Origin: Pseudonocardia halophobica
GTDB lineage: Bacteria > Actinomycetota > Actinomycetes > Mycobacteriales > Pseudonocardiaceae
Reading direction: 5' to 3'
Assembly: GCF_027922425.1 (NCBI RefSeq)
Contig: NZ_BSFQ01000012.1
Coordinates: 121,709 to 185,708, forward strand
Length of the DNA stretch: 64,000 nt
A program made the translations under genes and the position numbers. Positions 8,471-16,703 of this stretch are shown in pieces (position 1 is the first letter of the stretch; every line of letters begins with the position of its first letter). The notes under the pieces were generated by a model. That model ran no database searches, was not told the origin of the DNA, and was given only the letters and a program-made list of their open reading frames with translations.

Positions 8471-9850
8471 GTGATCCGGCTCTGCGTCGTCGTCGTGATC
8501 GGCTCCGTGGCCCCACTGCTCGACACGACGATCGTCTCGGTCGCCCTGGGCACGCTGAGCCGCACGTTCGGCGCCGACGTCAGCACGATCCAGTGGGTGA
8601 TCAGCGGCTACCTGCTCGCCATGGCGATGGTCGTCCCGGCGACGGGGTGGGCGATGGACCGGTTCGGCGCCCGACGGGTGTGGATCTGGTCGGTCGTCGC
8701 CTTCGGTCTCGGCTCGGTGCTGGCCGGGACGGCCTGGTCGGCGGGCAGCCTGATCGCGTTCCGGATCCTGCAGGGCGCCGGAGGAGGAGCGATCCTCCCG
8801 GTCGGCGCAGCCCTGCTCATGCGGGCCGCCGGGCCGCAGCGGCTCGGCCGGGTGACCGCGGCGGTGTCGGTACCGGCGCAGATCACCCCGATCGCCGGCC
8901 TGCTGCTCGGCGGGCTGATCGTCGAGCCGCTGAGCTGGCGCTGGTGCTTTCTCGTCAACGTGCCGGTGTGCCTGTTCGCCGTCGTGCTCGCCCGCCGTGT
9001 CGTGCCCGAGGTCCCCGGGCAACCGACCGAGCGTCTCGACGCCCGCGGGCTGGCCCTGCTCGGGCCCGCGCTGGGGGCACTCACCTACGGGCTGTCCCGA
9101 GCCGGCTCGGCAGGCTTCGGCGACCGGCTCGTCGTCGGGACGCTCGCGGCCGGGATCGTGCTGCTCGCCGTCTTCGTCGGGCATTCCCTGCGCACCTCGG
9201 GCACTCCGCTGATCGACGTGCGGCTCTTTGCGCGGCCGTCGTTCGCGGGCGGGACCACCATGCTCTTCCTGCTCAGCGCGTCGCTGTTCGGGTCGATGGT
9301 GATCGTCCCGCTGTACGTCCAGCAGGTGTGGGGCGCGGGTGCACTGGCCGCCGGCCTGGCGCTGGTGCCGCAGTTCGCCGGCACGCTGGTGGCGCTGCCC
9401 TTCGTGGGCCGGCTCGCCGACCGGCTCCCCGCTCGTGACGTCGTCCTGGGCGGGGTGCTCGTCGCGGTGCTCGGCACCGTGCCGTTCACCCAGGCCGGCC
9501 ACGGGCCCGGCGCCGTCCTGCTGGCCGTCGCGCTGTTCGTCCGCGGGATCGGCGTGGGGGCGGCGTCGGTGACCCTGATGACCGCCGCCTACCGCGACGT
9601 CGCACCGGCGCAGGTTCCGCGGGCGACGAGCGCGCTGCAGATCGGGCAGCGGATCGGGGCCCCGCTCGGGGCGGCCGTCCTCACGACGGTGCTGCAGCAG
9701 CAGCTGGCCGGCACGGGTGCGACGGCGGCCGCCTACGGCTCGACGTTCTGGTGGAGCCTCGCGCTCACCGCGCCCGCCCTGCTCCCGGCCACGCTCCTCG
9801 GACGGACGGGCGGCGCACGACCTCGCGGACCGGCGGGCGCACGCTCGTGA
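8471..9850 (+). CDS. MFS drug:H+ antiporter, DHA2 (14-helix) type, N-terminally trimmed
   Basis: 459 residues from a GTG at 8471. Motifs: LDTTIVSVAL in helix 1 (family motif D1), GWAMDRFGARR between helices 2 and 3 (motif A), RILQGAGGGAILPVG (motif B region), and the loop-rich second half. Family members usually carry 10-20 further residues ahead of helix 1 (RLDPAVIR is readable upstream but with no start codon). The GTG start lacks a ribosome site. The truncated partner TetR on the other strand suggests loss of the promoter region, so expression is doubtful. Predicted to export small hydrophobic drugs. Confidence 0.75.
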   Translation: MIRLCVVVVIGSVAPLLDTTIVSVALGTLSRTFGADVSTIQWVISGYLLAMAMVVPATGWAMDRFGARRVWIWSVVAFGLGSVLAGTAWSAGSLIAFRILQGAGGGAILPVGAALLMRAAGPQRLGRVTAAVSVPAQITPIAGLLLGGLIVEPLSWRWCFLVNVPVCLFAVVLARRVVPEVPGQPTERLDARGLALLGPALGALTYGLSRAGSAGFGDRLVVGTLAAGIVLLAVFVGHSLRTSGTPLIDVRLFARPSFAGGTTMLFLLSASLFGSMVIVPLYVQQVWGAGALAAGLALVPQFAGTLVALPFVGRLADRLPARDVVLGGVLVAVLGTVPFTQAGHGPGAVLLAVALFVRGIGVGAASVTLMTAAYRDVAPAQVPRATSALQIGQRIGAPLGAAVLTTVLQQQLAGTGATAAAYGSTFWWSLALTAPALLPATLLGRTGGARPRGPAGARS

Positions 9851-9880
9851 AGGTCCGTGACCGGGAGCAGGGCGAGCCGC

Positions 9881-10046
9881 TCAGCCCGCTGCCGCACCGA
9901 GATGCCGGGCCAGGAACTCCTTGTCGACGCCGACCCAGCGGATGGTCCGGTGATCGCCCGGGTTGGCGTGCAGCGTCTCCTCCGCCGAGGCGAAGGCGTC
10001 GAACAGGGCGAGAGCGCTGTGGTGGTCGACGTGCGACCAGTGTCGT
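9881..10046 (-). pseudogene. Remnant of an alpha/beta hydrolase C-terminus
   Basis: About 55 codons ending at TGA 9881 read ALFDAFASAEETLHANPGDH and then FLARHLG. The intact hydrolase at 56545-57276 ends with LFDAFGAKEKTLHANMGGH and FFARHLR, so this is the last quarter of a related protein, including the catalytic-His segment. Nothing hydrolase-like continues upstream; the MFS and kinase genes flank it tightly. Confidence 0.65.
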
Positions 10047-10081
10047 CCGGCCCCGCCGATCTTCGTCACCGAGCAGCCGCG

Positions 10082-11080
10082 ATGATCTCCCGTGTGCTGC
10101 CGGTGCCCCGGAACTGGTCCGAGCTGACGCCGACGTGGATGAGCGTCGCCCTGGGCCGGAGCGTCACGCACGCCCGCGTCGCCGACGTCGTCGACGGCAC
10201 GAACTCCCGGGCGGTCGTCGAGCTGGAGTACGCGGGTCCCGCCGGGCCGGCGCGGGTGTTCGTCAAGCGGGAGGGTCGTCTGCTGAACCGGGTGGCCCTG
10301 ACCGCACTCGGGGCGCGCGAGGCCGAGGCCGACCTCGTCCGGCAGGGTCCGGTCCTGCCGCTGGAACACCCCGCGTTCCACGCCGCGGCGACCGACCGCC
10401 GTCGCCTCGCCGCCGTGGTCGTCATGGAGGACGTCACGCTGCGCGGCGGGCGCCCGAACTCCGCGCTCGCGCCGCTGACCGTCGAGCAGGTCGCCGCCGG
10501 GCTGGGCGAACTGGCCCGCCTGCACGCGATGTTCTGGGACGCTCCGCTGCCGGCCTTCGTGCGTCCGTGGCGGCTCGGTCCGGCCTGGGCCCCCGTCGCC
10601 CGGGCCGGGTTCGTCCATGCGCTGCAGAAGCTGCGACGAGCCGGGCACCCCCTCGACATCGGCGCCGGGGAGATCGAGCGCGGGTTCCGGGGGTGGGCAC
10701 GCATCGCCGCCACCGGCCCGCAGACGCTGCTGCACGGCGACCCGCACCCCGGCAACACGTACACGGTCGGCGACACCGTCGGCTTCTACGACTGGCAGCT
10801 GGTCCGCTCCGGCAGCTGGGTCCACGACGTCGGCTACTTCCTCGCGTCCAGCCTCACCGTCGCCGACCGGCGCGAGCACGAGCGTGCGCTGCTGGCCGGC
10901 TACCTCGACGCCCTCGGCCGTCGGCCCGCCGACGCCTGGCCGCTCTACCGGCGGACGCCGGTGTTCGGGCTCGGGGCGTGGCTGCAGACCTGGGCGGCGG
11001 GCACCTTCCAGCCGCGCGACGTCTGCCTCGCGACCATCGAGCGATTCGCCGCCGCCCATCGCGACGCCCGATGGGACTGA
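10082..11080 (+). CDS. Aminoglycoside phosphotransferase-fold (APH/ecdysteroid-kinase-like) protein
   Basis: 332 residues from the ATG at 10082; no strong ribosome site, and longer in-frame starts would overlap a hydrolase remnant. The protein-kinase-like catalytic loop is HGDPHPGN with Asp220, and the metal-binding DWQ begins at residue 237. The N-lobe lysine is VFVKREG near residue 62. In actinobacteria this family usually sits among acyl-CoA and CoA-transferase genes and phosphorylates an unknown small molecule. Here a class III CoA-transferase is convergent 24 bp away. Confidence 0.78.
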   Translation: MISRVLPVPRNWSELTPTWMSVALGRSVTHARVADVVDGTNSRAVVELEYAGPAGPARVFVKREGRLLNRVALTALGAREAEADLVRQGPVLPLEHPAFHAAATDRRRLAAVVVMEDVTLRGGRPNSALAPLTVEQVAAGLGELARLHAMFWDAPLPAFVRPWRLGPAWAPVARAGFVHALQKLRRAGHPLDIGAGEIERGFRGWARIAATGPQTLLHGDPHPGNTYTVGDTVGFYDWQLVRSGSWVHDVGYFLASSLTVADRREHERALLAGYLDALGRRPADAWPLYRRTPVFGLGAWLQTWAAGTFQPRDVCLATIERFAAAHRDARWD

Positions 11081-11104
11081 GCACAGGGGTCGGGCCGGGA
11101 GCTG

Positions 11105-12340
11105 TCAGACGTCCTCGCGATGCCGGAGCGTGACGTCCGGTGCGTGGCCGTCCGTGAGGCCGAGGGCGCGGATCTCTTCCGGGACGTAGCCCAGCTCGGC
11201 CAGGATCTCCGGTCCGTGCTCCCCGAGCCGGGGCGCCGGGCGCAGGTCCACGGGGGCGGCTCCGGAGAAGTCGACGGGGAAGCGGGCGAAGCGCAGCGGT
11301 CCCTCGCTCGGATGCACCACGTCCTCGAACATGCCCGTGGCGCGCAGGTGCTCGTCGGAGAACAGGTCGGGCACGGTGAGGACCGGCATCGCCGCGATGC
11401 CGCGCGCGTCGAACGCGGCCAGCCACTCCGCGGTGGGGCGCTTCCGCAGCTCCTCCTCGAGCAACCGGTACAGCTCGTCGACGTGCAGCGTCCGGGCGGT
11501 GATCGTGCGGAAGCGGGGATCGGCGGCGAGTTCGGGCCTGCCCACGAGCTCGAAGAACGCGCGCCACTGCGGGTCCGTGTAGACCATGACGCCGACGTGC
11601 CCGTCGGCGGTCCGGTACGGCCTGCGGTACGGGGAGTTCAACCGGGCGTAGCCGGCAGGCCCGCGCGGCGGGTCGAAGACGTAGCCGCCCTGCTGGTCGA
11701 GCAGGGTGAACGCGACCATCGTCTCGAGCATGGGCACCTCGATGGCGAGTCCCCGCCCGGTGCGCTCCCGCCGGTACAGCGCGGCGGCGATCGCCCCGAC
11801 CGCCATCAGACCGGTCGCCTTGTCGGCGACCGGAGTGCGGATGTACGTCGGTCCGTCGGGTCCGCCCTGCACGGCGGCGAGCCCGGACGAGGCCTGGATG
11901 ACGTCGTCGTACGCGGCCTTGTCCCGGTACGGGCCGGCGCTGGAGAAGCCGCGGACCACGCAGTAGACCGTGTGCGGGTTGGCGGCGTGCACGTCCTCGG
12001 CGTGCAGCCCGAGCCGCGTCACCGCCTCCGGCCGCATGTTGTGCACGAACACGTCGGCCCTGCCGACCAGGCGCAGCAGCGCGCGACGCCCTTCCGGCCG
12101 TTTGAGGTCCAGCGCGATGCTGCGCTTGCCCCGGTTGGCGTTGAGGAACACCGGGCCCATACCCGTGCCCCGCTCGTCCCCGACGTAGCGGAGGACGTCA
12201 CCGGCGGGGGCCTCGACCTTGACGACGTCGGCGCCCATCTGCGCCAGCAGCAGCGTGCAGTACGGGCCCATGAACGTGGTCGTCAGGTCCACGACCTGCA
12301 CACCTGCGAGCGGCGCGTCTGCTGCGGCATCCGGGGACAT
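11105..12340 (-). CDS. Class III (CaiB/BaiF-type) CoA-transferase
   Basis: 411 residues; ATG at 12340 with GGGAGGGG about 13 bases upstream. It exchanges CoA between an acyl-CoA and a free acid through an aspartyl-anhydride. Visible: VVDLTTTFMGPYCTLLLAQ and GADVVKVEAP in the N-terminal CoA-binding half, FLNANRGKRSIALDL, the catalytic Asp in AAYDDVIQASSG (Asp145 by comparison with family spacing), and a conventional C-terminal half. Divergent from the App1-like gene; an inverted repeat matching the BVMO-locus operators lies 81-99 bp upstream. Confidence 0.87.
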   Translation of the reverse strand: MSPDAAADAPLAGVQVVDLTTTFMGPYCTLLLAQMGADVVKVEAPAGDVLRYVGDERGTGMGPVFLNANRGKRSIALDLKRPEGRRALLRLVGRADVFVHNMRPEAVTRLGLHAEDVHAANPHTVYCVVRGFSSAGPYRDKAAYDDVIQASSGLAAVQGGPDGPTYIRTPVADKATGLMAVGAIAAALYRRERTGRGLAIEVPMLETMVAFTLLDQQGGYVFDPPRGPAGYARLNSPYRRPYRTADGHVGVMVYTDPQWRAFFELVGRPELAADPRFRTITARTLHVDELYRLLEEELRKRPTAEWLAAFDARGIAAMPVLTVPDLFSDEHLRATGMFEDVVHPSEGPLRFARFPVDFSGAAPVDLRPAPRLGEHGPEILAELGYVPEEIRALGLTDGHAPDVTLRHREDV

Positions 12341-12420
12341 CCAGCGCCCGCCCCTCCCACGTCGGCCCGTCCGCCGACGAACGTACGGGGCGAATCTTCC
12401 CAGCGCGAGGTCGAGTGCCC

Positions 12421-12439
12421 GCGTCCCACTTCGGGACAC
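12421..12439. promoter_or_regulatory. Inverted repeat GCGTCC-N7-GGACAC (candidate Fis-type activator site)
   Basis: Arms at 12421-12426 and 12434-12439. The core GTCCCACTTCGGGACACGG matches the site at 32927-32945 at all but one base, with the same 7-base spacing. It lies between the divergent CoA-transferase and App1-like genes. Confidence 0.5.
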
Positions 12440-12498
12440 GGTCCGAGGACCGGGGGCTCCGGGTGGCGCGCTGATCGTCTCCACGACACCCTGACGTC

Positions 12499-13647
12499 GT
12501 GAACCGTGCGCAGGCCAAGGCCGCCCTCGTCCGGCTGGCCGTCGCGGCGGAACGGGTGCTGGGCCGGGTCGTCATGGTCGTGGTGGTGATCCGGGGGCGG
12601 CGCCGGCCGCTCGTCCTGCCGTTCATCGGGCACGGGTCCACCGAACGCGTCCGGATCGGGGCGCGCGTGGCGATGGGGCACCCCGACGCCGTCACGGAGG
12701 ACGACCTCGCACCCGGCCCGCGCTCGCGGCGGCAGGTGTTGCTGGCGAGCCTCAGCCGCTTCTTCACGATCGAGCTGCCCGGGGCGCGCGTCGCGATCAG
12801 TACGCCGGCCGGGGTCCGGCACGTCCGGGCGGACGTCGAGGGGTACGTGGACGCCGTCGTCGAGCAGCCGGGTCTGGAGCCGGGCTGGCACGAGGCCGAG
12901 CTGACCCTCGAGGCCGGGACGGCCGCGCGGGCGAAGGTCCTGGTCGTCGATCCGCGGGCGGACGTGGCCCTGGTCAGCGACGTGGACGACACCATCCTCG
13001 AGACCGGCCTGACGCGGGGCCTCGCGTTCCTGCGGGCGACCCTGCTGACCGAGACCGCGGACCGCGCCCCGCTGCCCGGCTCGGCGGCGCTGTACCGGGC
13101 GCTGGTGGCGCCGCCGTCAGGGGTGTGCCGGCCGGTCTTCTACGTGTCGACCAGCCCGTGGAACCTGCACGGCACGCTGCTGGAGTTCATCGCGCTGCGG
13201 GCCTTCCCGCTCGGCCCGCTGCTGCTCACGGACTGGGGTCCGGGGCACGGCAACCTGTTCCGCATCGGCGCGCGCGAGCACAAGACCGGGCTGATCACCC
13301 GGATCCTGGACGAGCACCCGGGGCTCGGGCTGGTCCTCGTCGGCGACACGGGCCAGCTCGACCCGGAGATCTACGCGGCGGTCGCGGAGGCGCGCCCGGA
13401 CCGGATCCGCGCGATCTACGTGCGCCGTCCCCCGGGGCGCACCCTGCGCCGGGACGCCGAGGTCCGGGCGCTGGCGGAGCGGGTGACCGCGCTGGGTGTG
13501 CCGATGCTGGCCGTGGACGACAGCACCGAGATCGCCGAGCACGCGGCGTCGATCGGGCTGCTCGACCCCGCGGAGATCCCGGCGATCCGGGCCGAGACGA
13601 CCGACGGCAGGCGCGGTCCGTTCTCCGTCGGGCTGCCGAGGGCCTGA
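12499..13647 (+). CDS. App1-family phosphatase (DUF2183, HAD-like)
   Basis: 382 residues from GTG 12499. The HAD catalytic motif I is DVDDTIL (Asp161 nucleophile, Asp163 acid/base); motif II is YVSTSPWNL, the lysine is in EHKTGLI, and motif IV is VGDTGQLD. The fold and motif order match bacterial App1-like proteins, whose yeast namesake dephosphorylates phosphatidate. An N-terminal hydrophobic run at about residues 20-31 may be membrane-proximal. Substrate in bacteria is not established. Convergent with the AhpD-like gene over a good hairpin. Confidence 0.82.
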   Translation: MNRAQAKAALVRLAVAAERVLGRVVMVVVVIRGRRRPLVLPFIGHGSTERVRIGARVAMGHPDAVTEDDLAPGPRSRRQVLLASLSRFFTIELPGARVAISTPAGVRHVRADVEGYVDAVVEQPGLEPGWHEAELTLEAGTAARAKVLVVDPRADVALVSDVDDTILETGLTRGLAFLRATLLTETADRAPLPGSAALYRALVAPPSGVCRPVFYVSTSPWNLHGTLLEFIALRAFPLGPLLLTDWGPGHGNLFRIGAREHKTGLITRILDEHPGLGLVLVGDTGQLDPEIYAAVAEARPDRIRAIYVRRPPGRTLRRDAEVRALAERVTALGVPMLAVDDSTEIAEHAASIGLLDPAEIPAIRAETTDGRRGPFSVGLPRA

Positions 13648-13686
13648 CCGGCGCGGACCCGTCGACGGTTCGACGCCCGGTGGCGG

Positions 13687-13716
13687 CCGGCCCGGGACCG
13701 GAGGATCCCGGGCCGG
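13687..13716. terminator. Hairpin terminator between convergent genes
   Basis: 11-bp perfect stem (13687-13697 with 13706-13716), 8-base loop, between stops at 13647 and 13724. Confidence 0.65.
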
Positions 13717-13723
13717 GGCCCGC

Positions 13724-14209
13724 TCAGCTCGTCATCGCGTCGAACATGCCGGGCTCGTAGGAGCCGGCCGGGGTGCGCGCGATGACGTTGATCCGGTTGG
13801 CCGCGTTGACCAGGGCGACGAGGGAGACGAGCGCGGCGGTCTGGTCCTCGTCGTAGTGCTTCCGGACCTGGGCCCAGGTCTCGTCGGACACGCCCTGGTG
13901 GGCGTCGGCGAGCCGGGTGCCCTCCTCGGCGAGCGCCAGTGCCGCCCGCTCCGCCTCGGTGAACACGGTGGCCTCGCGCCAGGCGGCGACCAGGTTGAGC
14001 CGGACCGCGGTCTCGCCGGCGGCCGTGGCGTCCTTGGTGTGCATGTCGGTGCAGAAGCCGCAGCCGTTGATCTGGCTGGCGCGCAGGGACACCAGCTCCT
14101 GGGTGGCCTTCGGCAGCGACGACCGGTGGATCACCAGGGCGGCGTTGGCGAAGCGCTTGCCGAAGGCGGCGGCGATCTCGTTCTCGAACAGGTTGATGCG
14201 GGCGTCCAT
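13724..14209 (-). CDS. AhpD-like carboxymuconolactone decarboxylase-family protein
   Basis: 161 residues; ATG 14209 follows GAGGACGAGG. The peroxidase-type signature is INGCGFCTDMH: Cys50-x-x-Cys53 with His57, as in AhpD-like thiol peroxidases. It is divergent from an ECF41 sigma factor gene. ECF41 sigma genes are known to sit beside, and often control, carboxymuconolactone-decarboxylase, oxidoreductase or epimerase (COE) genes, and this is such a COE gene. Its own promoter may be ECF41-dependent, though the minus-strand match (CGTCACG-N16-CATC) is only partial. Confidence 0.85.
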   Translation of the reverse strand: MDARINLFENEIAAAFGKRFANAALVIHRSSLPKATQELVSLRASQINGCGFCTDMHTKDATAAGETAVRLNLVAAWREATVFTEAERAALALAEEGTRLADAHQGVSDETWAQVRKHYDEDQTAALVSLVALVNAANRINVIARTPAGSYEPGMFDAMTS

Positions 14210-14331
14210 GACCTCGTCCTCACTCGTGGTGGCGTGTGCTGCTGCACTGGACGGACACCAGATGCCGGCGGGCGGGTCCCCGTGACGGGGCCAGGATGTG
14301 ACGTGCGCCATGGAGATCGACCCCTGTCTTG

Positions 14332-14358
14332 TGTCACGGAACGGCGAGCCGCGGCGTC
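14332..14358 (+). promoter_or_regulatory. ECF41-type promoter of the sigma factor gene
   Basis: TGTCACG (14332-14338), 16 bases, then CGTC (14355-14358). The published ECF41 consensus, as I recall it, is TGTCACA-N16-CGTC. It lies 34 bp upstream of the ATG and implies autoregulation. Confidence 0.65.
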
Positions 14359-14392
14359 TGGTGCGGGACACCGCGAGCGAGGAGGAGCACCC

Positions 14393-15304
14393 ATGTCGAC
14401 GGAGCACCAGGACCCGGCCGCCACCGCGAACCCCGCCACCGAGACGTTCCTCGCCCACCGCAACCTGCTCTTCACCGTGGCCTACGAGATGCTCGGCTCG
14501 GCCGCCGACGCGGAGGACGTCCTCCAGGAGACCTGGCTGCGCTGGGCGAACGTCGACCTCGACACGGTGCGGGACCGCCGCGCGTACCTCGTGCGGATCA
14601 CCACGCGACAGGCGCTCACCCGGCTGCGGACGCTGGGCCGGCGCAAGGAGTCCTACGTCGGATCCTGGCTGCCCGAGCCGTTGCTGACCTCACCGGACGT
14701 GGCGGAGGACGTCGAGCTGGCCGACAGCGTGTCGATGGCGATGCTGCTGGTGCTCGAGACCCTGACTCCGACCGAGCGGGCGGTGTTCGTGCTGCGCGAC
14801 GTGTTCGACCTCGGGTACGACGAGATCGCGGAGGCCGTCGACAAGAGTTCCGCCGCGGTCCGTCAGATCGCGCACCGGGCGCGGGAGCACGTCGCCGCGC
14901 GCCGCCCCCGCGGGATCGTCTCCCCGGCCGAGACCCGGGATGCGCTCGACGCGTTCCGCCGGGCGGTCGAGACCGGCGACCTGCAGGGCCTGCTCGACAT
15001 CCTCGCCCCGGACGTCGTCCTCGTCGGCGACGGCGGCGGCGTCAAGCAGGCGGTGCTGCGGCCCATCGTGGGCGCGGACAAGGTGGCCCGCGTGCTGACC
15101 GCCGGGCTGGGCCGGGTCGCCGGCGCAGCGTCGTTGCAGTCGGTGCAGGTCAACGGCCACCCGGCGCTGATCCTCCGGCTCGACGGCGAGCTCGACAGCG
15201 TCGTGGCCCTGCGCATCGAGGAGGGCCTCGTGACCGGGCTCTACGCCGTGCGCAACCCGCAGAAGCTCTCGCACATGGAGCAGGAGACCGCGCTGCGGCG
15301 CTGA
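14393..15304 (+). CDS. sigJ: ECF41-family RNA polymerase sigma factor (SigJ-like) with C-terminal SnoaL-type domain
   Basis: 303 residues; GGAGGAG 6 bases before the ATG at 14393. Region sigma2 (LLFTVAYEMLGSAADAEDVLQETWLRW) and sigma4 (LTPTERAVFVLRDVFDLGYDEIAEAV) are complete. ECF41 hallmarks follow: YVGSWLPEPLL in the linker, GDGGGVKQAV in the NTF2/SnoaL-like extension, and RNPQKL near the end where the family motif is NPDKL. This extension replaces an anti-sigma factor and tunes activity. Asp-to-Gln in the last motif is a small deviation. Divergent AhpD-like gene is the expected partner. Confidence 0.9.
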   Translation: MSTEHQDPAATANPATETFLAHRNLLFTVAYEMLGSAADAEDVLQETWLRWANVDLDTVRDRRAYLVRITTRQALTRLRTLGRRKESYVGSWLPEPLLTSPDVAEDVELADSVSMAMLLVLETLTPTERAVFVLRDVFDLGYDEIAEAVDKSSAAVRQIAHRAREHVAARRPRGIVSPAETRDALDAFRRAVETGDLQGLLDILAPDVVLVGDGGGVKQAVLRPIVGADKVARVLTAGLGRVAGAASLQSVQVNGHPALILRLDGELDSVVALRIEEGLVTGLYAVRNPQKLSHMEQETALRR

Positions 15305-15318
15305 GTCGCGGGCACCGA

Positions 15319-15333
15319 GGGCCGACCGGCCCG
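15319..15333. promoter_or_regulatory. DevR/DosR-like box upstream of the first USP gene
   Basis: The 15-mer starting GGGCCGAC and containing CGGCCC matches 9 of 13 fixed positions of the mycobacterial DosR consensus GGGACTTNNGGCCCT and is itself a 6-2-6 palindrome. Start codon is 81 bp downstream. Confidence 0.35.
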
Positions 15334-15413
15334 TCGCTCCGGGACCGGCGACGGTGCCTCCGACGGTTCCTCCCGGGTCACCCTGCCGCGCAGGGACCGA
15401 CGAGGGAGGAGCC

Positions 15414-15893
15414 GTGGGGACACCGACGATCGTCGTGGGGGTGGACGGGTCCGCGGGGTCGCGCACCGCTCTCGGCCACGCGCTCCGCGACGCGGCGCGG
15501 CGGAGGGCCCGGGTGCGGGTCGTCATGGCCTTCGAGGCGCCCGACTTCTGGCCGGAGTTCGGCCGGACGGGCGGACCGCCGACGGCCGCCGAGATCACCC
15601 GCACCCTCGAGAGCAGCCTGCGCGAGGCGGTCGCCGAGGCGCGCGCGGACCTGGGCGACGAGGTCGCGGACGTGCCGGTCGACGTTCTCGCCCTGCCCGG
15701 CTCCCCGGCCGCCGTTCTGCTGGCACAGGCCGGGGAGGCCGACGACCTGGTCGTGGGGCACCGCGGCCGGGGCGGCCTGGCGAGCACGGTGCTCGGGTCG
15801 GTGGGCCTGCAGTGCGTGCTGCACGCGCCCTGCCGGGTCACGGTGGTCCGCCCACCGCGGGCCGCACCCGCGCCGGCCGGGGACACGCCGTGA
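15414..15893 (+). CDS. Universal stress protein, single UspA domain
   Basis: 159 residues from GTG 15414, preceded by GAGGGAGGAG; the upstream in-frame start is less likely because the domain begins IVVGVDGS right after this GTG. The ATP-binding signature near the C-terminus reads VVGHRGRGGLASTVLGSVG, close to G-2x-G-9x-G-S/T. Proteins of this type bind ATP and help in hypoxic or stationary survival. Overlaps the following CBS-BON gene by GTGA, so the two are one operon. Confidence 0.87.
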   Translation: MGTPTIVVGVDGSAGSRTALGHALRDAARRRARVRVVMAFEAPDFWPEFGRTGGPPTAAEITRTLESSLREAVAEARADLGDEVADVPVDVLALPGSPAAVLLAQAGEADDLVVGHRGRGGLASTVLGSVGLQCVLHAPCRVTVVRPPRAAPAPAGDTP

Positions 15894-16576
15894 CCGCGCC
15901 GCTGCGCCGGACCCTGGTCCGCGACGTCATGACGACACGGGTGGTGTCCGTCCCGCCCGAGGCGGACTTCGACGAGGTCGCCGTGGTCCTGACCCGCAAC
16001 GCGGTCCGCGCCGTCCCGGTGCTCGAGGGCAGCAGGCTGCTCGGGGTCGTCTCCGAGGCGGACCTGCTGCGGACGGCCGAGTTCGGCGACCCGGCGGCGT
16101 CGTACGAGCGCTTCCGCCGGGCCGACCCGGCGCGGCCGGCCACGGCGCGCGCCCTGATGAGCACGGCGGTGGTGACCGTCCGGCCGGACGCGTCGGTGGC
16201 GGAGGCCGCGCGGCGGATGCGGGAGCACGGCGTGGGGTGGCTGGCGGTGACCGAGTTCCACGGCGCCGCCGAGCACGTGGTCGGCGTCCTCGGCCGCACG
16301 GACGTGCTGACCGTCTTCCTGCGGGACGACGCGGAGCTGCGGGCCGAGATCGTCGACGGCGTGCTGCGGCCCGTCCTCGCCGAGGACGCCGACGCCGTGT
16401 CCGTCGAGGTCGAGCGAGGCGTCGTGACGTTGTCGGGCCGTCTGCCGCGCTCCGGCCGCGCCCGGCTGGCGACGGCGTTGGTGGCCAGGCTGGAAGGGGT
16501 CGTCGCGGTCCGCGGCGACCTGGTCGACGACCGGGACGGGCAACTCACCGAGCCGGCCGCCGGGCCCCGCTCCTGA
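15890..16576 (+). CDS. CBS-pair plus BON domain protein
   Basis: 228 residues; GTG at 15890 overlaps the USP stop (GTGA). Two CBS domains: residues about 8-65 (RDVMTTRVVSVPPEADFDEV and LLGVVSEADLL) and 85-145 (ALMSTAVVTVRPDASVAEAA, GVLGRTDVL). The C-terminal BON domain (about 160-220) carries VEVERGVVTLSGRLP and VVAVRGDLVDD. CBS pairs sense adenine nucleotides; BON domains bind membranes or phospholipids. The layout is repeated by the paralogue at 18776. Confidence 0.87.
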   Translation: MTAPLRRTLVRDVMTTRVVSVPPEADFDEVAVVLTRNAVRAVPVLEGSRLLGVVSEADLLRTAEFGDPAASYERFRRADPARPATARALMSTAVVTVRPDASVAEAARRMREHGVGWLAVTEFHGAAEHVVGVLGRTDVLTVFLRDDAELRAEIVDGVLRPVLAEDADAVSVEVERGVVTLSGRLPRSGRARLATALVARLEGVVAVRGDLVDDRDGQLTEPAAGPRS

Positions 16577-16632
16577 GCGGTCTCCCCGGCCGTCGCCGGA
16601 CGGGAGGTCGGGGCTCACGACCTGCACGGAGC

Positions 16633-16647
16633 GGGTACGACGGCCCT
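16633..16647. promoter_or_regulatory. DevR/DosR-like box upstream of the Rv1738-like gene
   Basis: GGGTACGACGGCCCT matches 9 of 13 fixed positions of the DosR consensus and lies 57 bp before the GTG at 16704. Confidence 0.4.
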
Positions 16648-16703
16648 CCTCACCGCGCCGCGGGCGGGGGACGGTCGCGCGGGGACGCGAGGAGGAGAGC
16701 GCC

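Noticed and set aside
7859..9502. A 547-codon minus-strand frame ending in the TetR domain, as a possible fusion protein
   Set aside because: Everything ahead of the TetR part is the antisense of the MFS gene with no recognisable fold.
14215..14331. A second ECF41 promoter for the AhpD-like gene on the minus strand
   Set aside because: Best match is CGTCACG-N16-CATC, with three departures at key bases; too weak to list.
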